A stretch of DNA of 64,000 nucleotides from Mactromeris polynyma (taxonomy: Eukaryota > Mollusca > Bivalvia > Venerida > Mactridae). The position numbers and the translations under genes are program-made. Below the pieces are notes generated by a model, which saw only the letters and a list, made by a program, of their open reading frames with translations, was not told the DNA's origin and did no database searches. Location of the stretch: contig JASFXZ010000008.1 in the NCBI GenBank assembly GCA_032209605.1, forward strand, positions 1,736,001 through 1,800,000, given 5' to 3'. This document shows, in pieces, positions 55,501-64,000 of this stretch (its first letter is position 1; every line of letters begins with the position of its first letter).

Positions 55501-58500
55501 AATAGTGAGTGATATGTCACATACGTACAATTTCATTAGTTAGGGATATAAGAACATACGTACAGTGTCAATAGTGAGTGATATGTCACATACGTACAAT
55601 TTCATAAGTTAGGGATATAAGAACATACGTACAGTGTCGATAGTACGGGATATGTCACATACGTACAGTGTCAATAGTGAGTGATATGTCACATACGTAT
55701 ACAGTGTCAATAGAGAGTGATGTGTCCGAAACCTCCGAGCAGTAATTTGACTAGTGTATCTCAAATCATTACTACTTTTAAATGCATGGGGGAGAACTGC
55801 TGCAAGGAGATTGGTCACGTCCGTCATGAGCCTTAGCTCGTGTTCTAAATCAAGAGGCTTTTCTTTACTGAAATGTAAACATGTACATTGAAAATATATG
55901 CTTAAAAAGTTTTATGAAACCCATTTCGGTTGGGTTTTTTTCTGTAAAAGTTCACTTTTTGTTATGCTTTTAACATCACTTAAATAATAAATGTTCACGC
56001 CATGAACAAAATGAAAACGGAATAAAATAGGTCAGCGACTAATAATAATGCACTAAATTCTTACACAAGCGGCGATCAGACAGTGTATCTACATTGCTTA
56101 AACTGACAAAGTTAGTTACTATGTACAATAAAAGTCAGCATATGAGCAGATAGTAAAGGAAAGAAGAAAGTATCAGTTTTAATATCATGACACTGATCCT
56201 CAACTATTTATGACCTGAATACCATCTGATATATTCAATAAGTAATAAAGTCTGCATGTATCATATATCCCACTGAAATGGACAATAAACGTGTCGATAT
56301 TGACGGGCTCAAGAGACAAATATGCTGAACTGGGTCATAGCGTTTGAAAGTCTCATAATGTATTCAGTATAACAGTTTATAGTGTTATTACATTCACCGT
56401 GAACTGGTGAATACACTTTCAGGACATTTCCATGTCAATTAAGTTAAAGAAATGCTCTCGTAAAACTATAACTGATGTTTGGTTTACTTTTCTATCAACA
56501 CACTACCATGGCCTTCTCTCTGTCAAGCTTACGGACAAACATGAACATTTCAATACAACTACATGTACATCGTATTTTGAAATGTAGTGGTACAAGTAAT
56601 ATATTCATACGTTCGCGGTTGAAAAAAACAACACAATACCAATGTTGAACAGTAAATGTCATAACAAAGTTGTTCATGCGCTTTTTTCGAGGAATTAGTA
56701 ACAACGTCATGTTTTGAGGAACACGAAAAATCGGTCAATGGCGCTTATTTACGTCAGTTTAATGTTCATATTTGTCTTATAAACTGAATACAAAGTAAAT
56801 CAATTTTTATGTTGAAAATTCTAAATTAACGGCCTTACGGTATTACTTAGTATGAGCGAGACACAACATGTTTCTCTCTCTCCCTCTCTCTCTCTCCCCT
56901 CTCCCTCTCTCTTGTTATATGGCAGTTTCCGACCACCCAAATCGCATTTCATGTCACAAACATATATACCTTCTGTTGATTCGGTATTGAGATGTATCTA
57001 AACCGAAAGTAGCCTATTTAAGATATCGAAACAAAAGTAGGGATTTTGACAAATCGTAGAAGCTGTCCTACTCTATCGTTTTTTGGAAACTATGTTTCTT
57101 CACATTAAAAAACCTTTTGCATTCATGTTTTCATGTCAGAAATTGTCACATTGAGCAGTTCATGCCCATAGTTCTTCTGAAGTTGGGAGTTGAATGTCTT
57201 ATTAATTGCAAATTATGTCTAAATGTCATTTAAAAAAGCTTACGGTGGCAAGGATGTCATCATCAAATATTTCAAACACTTTTTTACATAAATTAAATAC
57301 ATGAAAAATGTCGCTTTAAAGTACTAAACATACATAGTGTTATAGATGTATCTGGCTCATCTGAATGTATTTTTTAAAAGGGCTTCAACCAGTATTGATG
57401 TTACATTGGCTAAAACATCATTAATAAGAACCATTACAATGTATAACGGAAATCATCTTGTTTTATTATGTTACTTACTGTCAAAACTTGTAAAAACAAC
57501 TGTTTGTTAAAAATACTGAAAGTTATTTAATTTCATGATAATAAAACCATCGTTTTGCAACAAATACAGAGGAATACTTTATTAGTGTATTCTTTGATTG
57601 CGCCATATTTATTTACGTTTTGACTATTTGAAGTTTAATTATTCGAAGGCTATATCGAGAGGCATTGTTCATATTAACGACCAAATCTTTAATAGCGAGT
57701 TTATTACTATTTAATTAGTGTTAGAGTTACGTTGTCGTTCAGGACTTCAGGACACGTGCTATAGTTGTAAATATTCGCAAACGCTTCATTAAATGTCTAG
57801 TGAATCCTTTTCCAGACATTTTTACAAGTGAATCGGAGAAATCTCCTACCAACATCACCACAGTATGACAGATATTTCAAAGACAAAATCGTTTCTAATT
57901 ATTTTTCCATTGTCATACACAATCATATTTATTTCGTTTAGTGAATGATATAGTTCTTGAAATAAGTCGATAAGTATGATTTTATTATTTACCCGATGCC
58001 AATACTCACAGCAGCTCTTAGGGTCGGTCAATATATCTACCTATACACACGTCCCATCGCTTTCGACGTTGCACTGTACATAATGCATACATTGACAAAC
58101 GAGAATAACACCGTGGACACCGTATACGCCGCACATACGGTGACTACGCCTATAATACGGTATATTATATGCTCCATTTCCGGCATTATTGTAAAAAGGT
58201 TAACTTTCACGTAAAAAAACTGACGAAATCCGTCGTTTTTTCTCGAACAACTATTACTGGCCAAAACAAAATTAACTATCGGAAACTTCAATCATCTGTC
58301 GTTCGTGCTGTCTATATTGTTAGTCGGAATACAAAACATTTCAATAAAAATAAACGTTTTTTCTTACCACACTCCATCGTTTGTTTAAAAATCTATAGGA
58401 AATGCCGGAAACGGGGCGTGCGATATACCGTAATGTATGCGTAGTTACCGTGTATCCGGCGTAGACTATGGCCACGGTGAATAAAGCCGATCAAAGCATA

Positions 58501-59438
58501 CGTACTTAATCATCACTTTCTTGTAACGTACGACCTGTAATTAACTGTTGTAACAATATACAATTAATAACGTTTTACAATGTAAAAATGCATAATTGAA
58601 CATAATCATATTGAGGTATTATGTATGTTTATGATGGACATGTATAAAACGTATCGAAGCTTTGTTGAATTAATTAATTACAATAATTACATGGAATGCT
58701 TTGTATTTGAAGTTTTACGGCGTATTTTAATAGTACGTGTATTTCATTTGTGAACGGCAGACCGTAGCTTTAACCAGTGTTCCTGGGTTACCCACCAGGT
58801 ATTTTATATTAATACTTTATACAAACGTATATTAATATAATTTGATAACTGTTTTCAAAATGTCGGCGTTTTGTTCTCTTTAATAAACAAGAAATATATT
58901 GAAAAAAGATGGTCGGTACATTTTGAAGGTTAACATTTGTTGTGCAACTTAAATAAATGCCGAGATGTAACGATTGCTGGTCATTCCAGATCCAAATGGA
59001 TTTCGGTAAATTCACCGAAATTCGGTGGATTCCGGTAAGGGAACGTACCCTGTATCGAAAGTTTAACCAATCCGCGTCAAGGTTACCTAACCTTGTCGGT
59101 TGAAGAGAAATTGCTATTGTGGTTAACGTAACATTTGATTGATGTACACAACACTGATATGCAAATAGCAAAACCATGTTAGTACGACTGCGCCAAAAAC
59201 AACAATGTTATAGAATTATGAATATCACATACTGATTGACAACACAATAGTAATAAAGTATGTTTTATATTTCAGAAAAGCTAACACAACATCGTGTCGA
59301 GTGTGTTCTGTGGAAAACAATTTTCAATGGGTGTTGGTATACGATCCACGTGTGAATACAAACCCTCCCGTGTCCTTTGTTCCTGTCAAGTTTCCTCATT
59401 ACTGTAGATGTTATAATTACATGTCACTCAAAGGATAA
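40368..59438 (+). CDS. Secreted fusion protein: inactive-looking AA15 LPMO domain plus Spaetzle-like cystine knot
   Basis: Five exons (40368-40532, 41613-41985, 46610-47753, 54209-54316, 59276-59438) have GT/AG junctions and matching phases 0, 1, 2, 2, giving exactly 651 codons (650 aa). Residues 1-20 are a signal peptide; 21-215 an AA15-type LPMO; 216-484 a basic Asn/Arg-rich linker; 485-546 a Cys-containing pro-segment; 547-650 a seven-Cys knot like Spaetzle. The LPMO C-terminus (YYACADIAI) and the start of the knot (GCCS) lie in one uninterrupted exon, so the fusion is not a gene-model artefact. Furin-type RNKR (247-250) and RFKR (543-546) could release a 104-aa ligand. The His1 position is Gln21, and the second copper His is absent. 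Likely role (inference): extracellular signalling or immune ligand with a polysaccharide-binding pro-domain. It could instead be another cystine-knot family. Confidence 0.87.
41613..41985 (+). CDS. Fusion gene exon 2: LPMO core
   Basis: The acceptor TTATTTCAG is followed by RRWETNGGKCGVCGD, the AA15 signature. The segment where the second copper His normally sits reads TASGGYFEFRLC (108-119) and contains no His. EQCVLQWKYRT near the end matches the family's QCV.QW.Y.T block. The donor GTTAGT leaves phase 1. Confidence 0.9.
42100..42370 (+). repeat. SINE family A copy in fusion-gene intron 2
   Basis: The tRNA-like head CCCGATTAGCTCACTTGGTA (A-box) and GCAGGTTTGATTGTCGGGC are followed by a diverged core (TCTGCTGCTTACTGATAGGC, AATTCCAGGAATTTTGGTTA) and a GTTAAACCCAAATCAAAC tail. 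Confidence 0.7.
42371..46050. other. Fusion-gene intron 2, no exon supported
   Basis: The intron holds a diverged pogo-like fragment near 43015-43080 (GGTCCGTGAAAATACGGTCT), a threefold GCCCCGCCTCCTA repeat at 44156-44195, and a tRNA-like head at 45100-45180. A frame at 42546-42734 with CPLCSQCDYF shows no exon borders. Confidence 0.45.
46051..46220. mobile_element. Pogo-like MITE in fusion-gene intron 2
   Basis: It begins TA|CAGTGGACGCTCAGTAATAGGACCAT and ends with TGGTCTTAACACTGAGGGG then GGCTGTACTGTA. The ends are imperfect inverted repeats with TA flanks, resembling 23387-23562. Confidence 0.5.
46610..47753 (+). CDS. Fusion gene exon 3: LPMO C-terminus, linker and knot pro-segment
   Basis: The acceptor GATTTCAG is followed by DQYGCDTDI...TTCGFGHGPMQTEYYACADIAI, the C-terminal block of AA15 LPMOs. 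The frame then runs unbroken through the Asn/Arg-rich linker with dibasic sites at RNKR (247-250), IRRR (330-333) and RPRKR (431-435). It continues into CEHCPFDQC (485-493) and RFKR (543-546), and ends in GCCS. An ATG at 46537 in the same frame is intronic. The donor GTAAGT leaves phase 2. Confidence 0.9.
47754..51978. other. Fusion-gene intron 3, first part, no exon supported
   Basis: It contains a minus-strand tRNA-like head (48600-48720). A family A SINE at 50056-50322 is listed separately. Frames at 47779-48556 are not coding by any cue I can see. Confidence 0.5.
50056..50322 (+). repeat. SINE family A copy in fusion-gene intron 3
   Basis: CGGCTATCACCGTTGGTAGA head, TTGGGCAGGTTATGTTCTCC junction, GTTGCTTGCGGAAGAGCAAG core, AATTCCAGGAAAACTGATTA, and a GATGAAAGAAACAAA tail. 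Confidence 0.8.
51979..52599. mobile_element. Foldback element with asymmetric tandem expansion
   Basis: Outer termini AACGGTGGCATAGAGGTGAC (left) and GTCACCTATATGCCACCGTT (right) are inverted. Inner arms around 52295-52338 and 52450-52497 (CACTAGAATT.CGCG and AAAATGG.CCAATA words) are also inverted. Between them the left arm carries about a dozen or more units like TCGTTCCCACGACTTA. The right arm has only three complementary units, GTCGTGGGCACGAGATACTA. The overlapping frames are repeat-derived. Confidence 0.75.
52600..54208. other. Fusion-gene intron 3, last part
   Basis: A degenerate repeat at about 53615-53780 consists of ACAAATGTGAAAATG-like words at roughly 19-bp spacing. No exon is supported. 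Confidence 0.45.
54209..54316 (+). CDS. Fusion gene exon 4: cystine-knot core
   Basis: The acceptor TTGTTTCAG opens residues 561-597, TRPQVILPLTVEADNDTF onward to VQGICR. The pattern C-S...V..P....AD.....V...D...Q.....C matches the first half of Spaetzle-type knots in both spacing and residue type. The exon is 108 nt, phase 2 in and out, with donor GTAAGC. Confidence 0.82.
54570..55726. repeat. ~34-bp minisatellite in fusion-gene intron 4
   Basis: About 34 units of GTCACATACGTACAGTGTCA + ATAGTGAGTGATAT. Left units are more diverged (GGTACAATG, AGTAAGGGATAT variants) and right units more uniform, suggesting recent expansion at the right side. Confidence 0.9.
55727..58108. other. Fusion-gene intron 4, no exon supported
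   Basis: A CT-rich microsatellite lies at about 56872-56911. Otherwise AT-rich, with no recognised feature. Confidence 0.5.
58109..58479. mobile_element. Foldback MITE, family 2 copy 3
   Basis: The left arm CACCGTGGACACCGTATACG..CGGTA and the right arm, whose reverse complement is CACCGTGGCCATAGTCTACG..CGGTA, are inverted over about 53 bp. It is 371 bp, in fusion-gene intron 4. The frames on both strands here are not genes. Confidence 0.7.
59040..59200. repeat. Dispersed repeat, inverted partner of 24665-24845
   Basis: In reverse complement it reads GGCGCAGTCGTACTAACATG, TTACGTTAACCAC and GACGCGGATTGGTTAAAC, as at 24665-24845. It ends about 75 bases before the last fusion-gene exon. Confidence 0.55.
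59276..59438 (+). CDS. Fusion gene exon 5: end of cystine knot and stop
   Basis: The acceptor TATATTTCAG opens residues 598-650 (KANTTSCRVCSVENN...HYCRCYNYMSLKG), ending at TAA. It supplies four knot cysteines (604, 607, 640, 642); with 558, 559 and 596 the mature domain has seven. The terminal P-H-Y-C-R-C resembles the P-S-C-C-x-C end of Spaetzle proteins. N600-T-T is a possible glycosylation site. Confidence 0.83.
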
Positions 59439-59624
59439 CACAGTGCACGTTCTATTGTAAGCCACGTCTCAAGGAAATAGAACGATCAACACGCAACTCC
59501 ATCTCTCGGTTAGAAGTTAGCACTAGTAACTGTAACAGCAATAACAGCAGTATTACTGCTACCTCACAGTTCTAGCCGTTCTAGTAGTATTATTGTCATT
59601 TGTTCTAAAACAAATAGCCCAACC

Positions 59625-59885
59625 GGTCTGCTCTGTGGTTAGAACGTTAGTCTGTCACCCGGGAGGTCCGGATTCAAATCCTGGGCTGGGCAGGTTATGT
59701 CATTGCCTGGTTAATGGCTACGGTCATTTCCCCCACCTCTGATTCATGTGGAGAAATTGTCAGCTGCTTGCGGAAGGGCAAGTTAGTATTGGTTTATAAT
59801 TACTACCAGGAAAACTGGTAAGGTTAACTGACCCTGTAAAAAAGGAAACATTGCTGAAAAATTGCGTTAGGTCCGAATAAACAAG
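59625..59885 (+). repeat. SINE family A copy downstream of the fusion gene
   Basis: CTGCTCTGTGGTTAGAACGT head, GATTCAAATCCTGGGCTGGG (B-box-like), CAGCTGCTTGCGGAAGGGCA core, CTACCAGGAAAACTGGTAAG. The AATAAACA in its tail might serve as the fusion gene's polyadenylation signal. Confidence 0.8.
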
Positions 59886-60406
59886 CATCTAAAATAATTA
59901 CAGAAATTTATACTTTATTGCCGAAAGTATGGAATACTAAGGTCTCAGAAATGAAACGACAGAAATCCCTACCATTTTTCTCATTATCGCAATAAATGGC
60001 TATGACTTGGCAGTACCGTAATACTGACAATACTGATGAAAGTATGGAGTTGTTACAGTGACAAAACCACCAGAGCTGTTAGCAATCAGAGCAGTATTAT
60101 TGCTACTGCTGTTACTGCTACTTCTGCTAACTTCACACCGATTTCTCAGAATTCGTATTTGAGATGACATGTGTAAGGTAGAAATATAGGTTAAGAATAC
60201 AGGACAAATATATATTAAAATAAATTCGTGTGTTTTACTTAGATTGTTTTTCGGGTTCAATAAAGAAAGAATTATTTTATTAGGAAGTTAGACTTAATGA
60301 CATTAAAGTCGGTAACAACGGTTTTGTTGGAGTTTGATATAAATATCACTCATACGGACCCATCCCGGGTCTACGATAAATTCCGGTGTAAACCGACTTC
60401 AGTCTA
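59886..60406. other. Intergenic, Ser/Asn-coding low-complexity frame only
   Basis: A minus-strand frame (60000-60260) contains SRSSSNSSSNNTALIANSS. It is an imperfect inverted match to the AGTAACTGTAACAGCAATAA region at 59515-59570. No splice or start evidence; probably not a gene. Confidence 0.4.
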
Positions 60407-61025
60407 GGCACGCCTGCGTCTCATTGGAACAACACCATTTTGTTATGCGTGGAAAATGTTCCAATGGTTCTACCGTTGCCGCGCCAATGAGTCCAACATG
60501 GACGTGAACGGGGAGTGTGGTCTTATTGTTTTCCCTTTTAGAGAGAACCACCACTGCTCTTTGGAGCAAGCACTTGCTTATTGGAACCACAAGCGGAAAA
60601 CAATCGAGTCTGGTACATCTTAACGTGAACAATGTTTCCAAAATATGTATACAGACAACCCTTTGTCAATTTTAAACTATGAATGTGCCAGTGAAGTGAT
60701 AAAATACAGAGAGCGATGCCACTTTTCATAAAAACAAGATTTCGCCGAAGTCAACAATAAGCTTTGGAGAGTTATGCAAATTCTAGACGATCGGCTGTTG
60801 GTATTTGTTCCCAACTTTTACATTTAACATAAGGTAAAACAATCCTATGCGGAACTACATTCCCCGATTCTTGAATGTTACGCATATAAACCTCTAAAAG
60901 GGAAATATAAGACCACGTTCATCGTTCACGTCCTGTTTGACTCATTGGGGCGACAACGATGGAACTATTAGTACATTTTATACGCATAACAAAATGTTGT
61001 TGTTGCAATGAGACGCAGGCGTGCC
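60407..61025. mobile_element. Foldback element with ~145-bp terminal inverted repeats
   Basis: The left terminus GGCACGCCTGCGTCTCATTG is mirrored at the right (CAATGAGACGCAGGCGTGCC). Inverted similarity continues through TTTTGTTATGCGT, CAATGAGTC.AACA.GGACGT, GTGGTCTTAT and TTCCCTTTTAGAG, about 145 bp per arm. It is 619 bp in all. No transposase is seen; the minus-strand frames inside are not genes. Confidence 0.78.
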
Positions 61026-63130
61026 AGGATGAATGTCAATGAACACGAAAATATGTCAATCAAAATGAAAACTATGCATTCAAACTTTTATGTTATGATT
61101 TATTAGATTTGACGTTGTTGAGAGGTTTGATTATTCCAGTCACGTGACAGAAATTAGCCACGTGTTGTTGTGACATAATTATATTGCCTTTGCTTTCACG
61201 AAAATCGTATTTGTATTGATATTGCAGACGATATCTTATAGTATTTTTATGAAACTTGTGATTTTTTGGCCAAATATCCTTTTTTTTTATAATATGCTTT
61301 AGAATAGACAACTCCGTAACATTAACCATGCTCAAAGACGGCAGAAGTTGGTGATTGTCTTTTTTTGGGAAAATTTATTTTGTTTTAATAAAGTCATTTT
61401 TTCTCAAACACACATTAGTAATCTGTCATGGAGAATGTATTCCAAAATGAGACAATTAATTGGATATAGGGATTTTTTTTAAAGATGAGTGAAAGAAATA
61501 AGAAAAAAATATCACAAAAATGGGTATTTTACACAGAAATGGAACTAAATCATTATAAGCTTATGGTGTTTAAAGTTTCAGATAATTTCATATATTTTTA
61601 GAGCCATCATGTAAGAAAATTCGGTTCAATTTTAAAACAAGACCTAATTTAAAGACATTTTGCATATTTGTGTGTGGTGGTTTTTTTTACTAGAGCATGC
61701 GATAAATTTAGACATTACTTTATTACTTATTTTGAATTCATTCGTCATTGTCTACAAACCATCATGAAACTCCATGAAGGAAAATGAAACTCAGAAATCA
61801 TCTTTGAGTAATTGAATACAAGTCTGATAAGTTTATATTCAGGGATGTTTCTGACATTTCGTGTACAAGTTTGGAACATCGACTTAAATAGTGTATGATA
61901 GTTATGTTCACTGTATTCCTTCTCTTCGAGTGTATCGTACGTAAATTGAGCATTGTTCTGGAAAGATAATTGTTTCGTATGTTTTAAAGGGACACTATAT
62001 TAAAGTTACGTGACATATGATATATGTAAATATATCTTATAACTTGTGTTTATACATGTTAACATTGCACTACACTGATCAATAATATGTTACTTACGTA
62101 CATAGATATTTTAGTGACCTGGCATTTTAATTTTCAAAATGATGTGTTCTGTGGTATTTGTTAGTTTTGCGTTTGTTCATGGGCACTCAGCTACTTCCGA
62201 CAACCCACTTCAGCTAGTTAACCGTAAAATTCACTTGTATGAGTAGATGTTTTACAATTACAAGGGAGGTCATTGTGCATATGTTTGCAAATTTATATTT
62301 AGTAGCAGTTGCTTCCCTTGATCCACGTAAGCATTCCACCGAAATTCGAGTACATGACATTCAACACAACTTTAACTAGATGAAGAGTAACAGAATATCA
62401 TTATTATAAGTTAGAAATAGTTGTTGCACATAATAGTATTAGTTTTATTATTTATAAATAGTTATTATGTGTAATATATTAGCAAACATCTATTATTTTG
62501 TTGTTGTTGTGTTTCTTATTTTAAGGAAATTATTTTATTTGTTATTTATTGCCACCTTGTCTATTTACAAACAATTAGAATAACGATAATACTATTTGTT
62601 TAGTAAACAGCCACACTTAAGTAAAGTTACAGGGACTGTACATCACAAACATATACCAAAATATTACTCGAAACATGAACACAAGAGGTTTTACACAAGA
62701 ACATGCATGTAATACTGGGAGTACTCTGCAGTACCACATCTACAGAGAAACAGCGTTCGGGAGAGATGCAGATTTAGGCTGTTGATGAGAGGAATTGTAC
62801 TAAACCCGTGCACATTGAATGTGTAGTGCTAATTACAATGATATGAAGACTTGACATTTATTCAAATGATACAACGACATTTTTTTTCAAATGAAATAAT
62901 TATATTACAATTACTTGTAATCAAACTTTGATTGAAAAGTAACCGATTGCAATAAATAACTGATTTGATTTCAGACGAATACGATTAATGTATTACATTT
63001 ACCCCATGTGAGCATCGTATACATGTTGTTTCTGGAATACTGTCAGACAGTCAATTACTTAGACTAAAATCAATGGAAGAAGACTGCTCGCGTAAAACAT
63101 TGTAGACATTTAAAATCCGCAACTTAGGAA
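61026..63130. other. Intergenic stretch, no gene seen
   Basis: Very AT-rich, with several T-runs and short frames only. Confidence 0.5.
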
Positions 63131-63133
63131 AAT

Positions 63134-64000
63134 GTATTCAACAATCGCAGGAACGCTGATACTCATCGTGTGTAAAGCATTGTTAACAATCGCAGGAATG
63201 CTGATACTCATCGTGTAAAACACTGTTAACAATCCCAAGAACGTTGATACTCATCGTGTGAAACATTGTTAACAATCGCAGGAATGCTGATACTCATCGT
63301 GTAAAACACTGTTAACAATCCCAAGAACGCTGATACTCATCGTGTGAAACATTGTTAACAATCGCAGGAATGCTGATACTCATCGTGTAAAACACTGTTA
63401 ACAATCCCAAGAACGCTGATACTCATCGTGTGAAACATTGTTAACATTCGCAGGAATGCTGATACTCATCGTGTGAAACACTGTTAACAATCCCAAGAAC
63501 GGTGATACTCATCGTGTGAAACATTGTTAACAATCGCAGGAACGCTGATACTCATCGTGTAAAACATTGTTAACAAACGCAGGAACGCTGATACTCATCG
63601 TGTGAAACATTGTTAACAATCGCAGGAACGCTGATACTCATCGTGTAAAACATTGTTAACAAACGCAGGAACGCTGATACTCATCGTGTGAAACATTGTT
63701 AACAATCGCAGGAACGCTGATACTCATCGTGTGAAACATTGTTAACAATCGCAGGAACGCTGATACTCATCATGTAAAACACAGTTAACAATCGCAGGAA
63801 CGCTGATACTCATCGTGTAAAACATTGTTAACAATCGCAGGAACGCTGATACTCATCGTGTGTAAAGCATTGTTAACAATCGCAGGAACGCTGATACTCA
63901 TCGTGTGTAAAGCATTGTTAACAATCGCAGGAACGCTGATACTCATCGTGTAAAACATTGTTAACAATCGCAGGAACGCTGATACTCATCGTGTAAAACA
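63134..64000. repeat. ~43-bp minisatellite running off the window
   Basis: About 20 units of AACAATCGCAGGAACGCTGA + TACTCATCGTGTAAAACATTGTT. Variants (CCCAAGAACG, GTGTGTAAAGC) group locally and alternate in an early higher-order pattern at 63180-63480. The minus-strand 60-codon frame is repeat-derived. Confidence 0.92.

Noticed and set aside
54209..59438. Exons 4-5 as an IL-17-type cytokine
   Set aside because: Cysteine spacing and the C-S...P...AD...Q...C pattern fit Spaetzle-type knots better; the IL-17 hallmark serine/cysteine arrangement was not seen.
63785..63967. Minus-strand 60-codon frame with repeated MSISVPAIVNN
   Set aside because: Produced entirely by the 43-bp tandem repeat; no gene context.
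63134..64000. CRISPR-like regularly spaced repeat
   Set aside because: It is a contiguous tandem array without unique spacers, in a eukaryotic genome; it is a minisatellite.

Overview
The window is eukaryotic, AT-rich, intron-containing metazoan DNA, most likely from a bivalve mollusc. The main evidence is a histidine-rich, SOD-derived secreted protein of the pernin/cavortin/dominin type, which I know only from bivalves. An AA15-type polysaccharide monooxygenase fold, tRNA-derived SINEs with a conserved core, and many foldback/MITE elements also fit.

Four protein-coding genes can be supported. (1) A compact class A-like GPCR lies at 12262-13374 (+). (2) A complete 451-aa alpha-tubulin is encoded by three exons on the minus strand (19195-24355); the first coding exon is just the ATG. 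(3) A 261-aa secreted SOD-like, His-rich protein is encoded by six coding exons on the minus strand (28827-34911); it has lost the zinc loop and the electrostatic loop. (4) A five-exon plus-strand gene (40368-59438) has splice phases that all agree and gives one 650-aa open frame. It carries a signal peptide, an AA15-type LPMO domain, a long basic linker with furin-type sites, and a C-terminal seven-cysteine knot resembling Spaetzle. The LPMO domain keeps all ten family cysteines but lacks both copper-binding histidines. I know of no described protein with this architecture, and it is the main discovery candidate of the window.

Layout: 1-12 kb is repeat-rich. It holds an inverted array, a foldback, SINE heads, a decayed APE-type LINE at about 4.5-7.9 kb, a GC-rich element with short terminal repeats, and a 5'-truncated second LINE. 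The GPCR, tubulin and SOD-like genes follow between 12 and 35 kb, separated by SINEs and MITEs. From 40 to 59.4 kb the fusion gene spans large introns containing SINEs, a tandem-expanded foldback, a pogo-like MITE, a roughly 34-bp minisatellite and another MITE. The window ends in a 619-bp foldback element and a roughly 43-bp minisatellite that runs off the right edge.

There is no operon-like organisation; the four genes look independent. Two of them (SOD-like and LPMO-Spaetzle-like) are secreted proteins built on enzyme folds whose metal sites have been wholly or partly lost.
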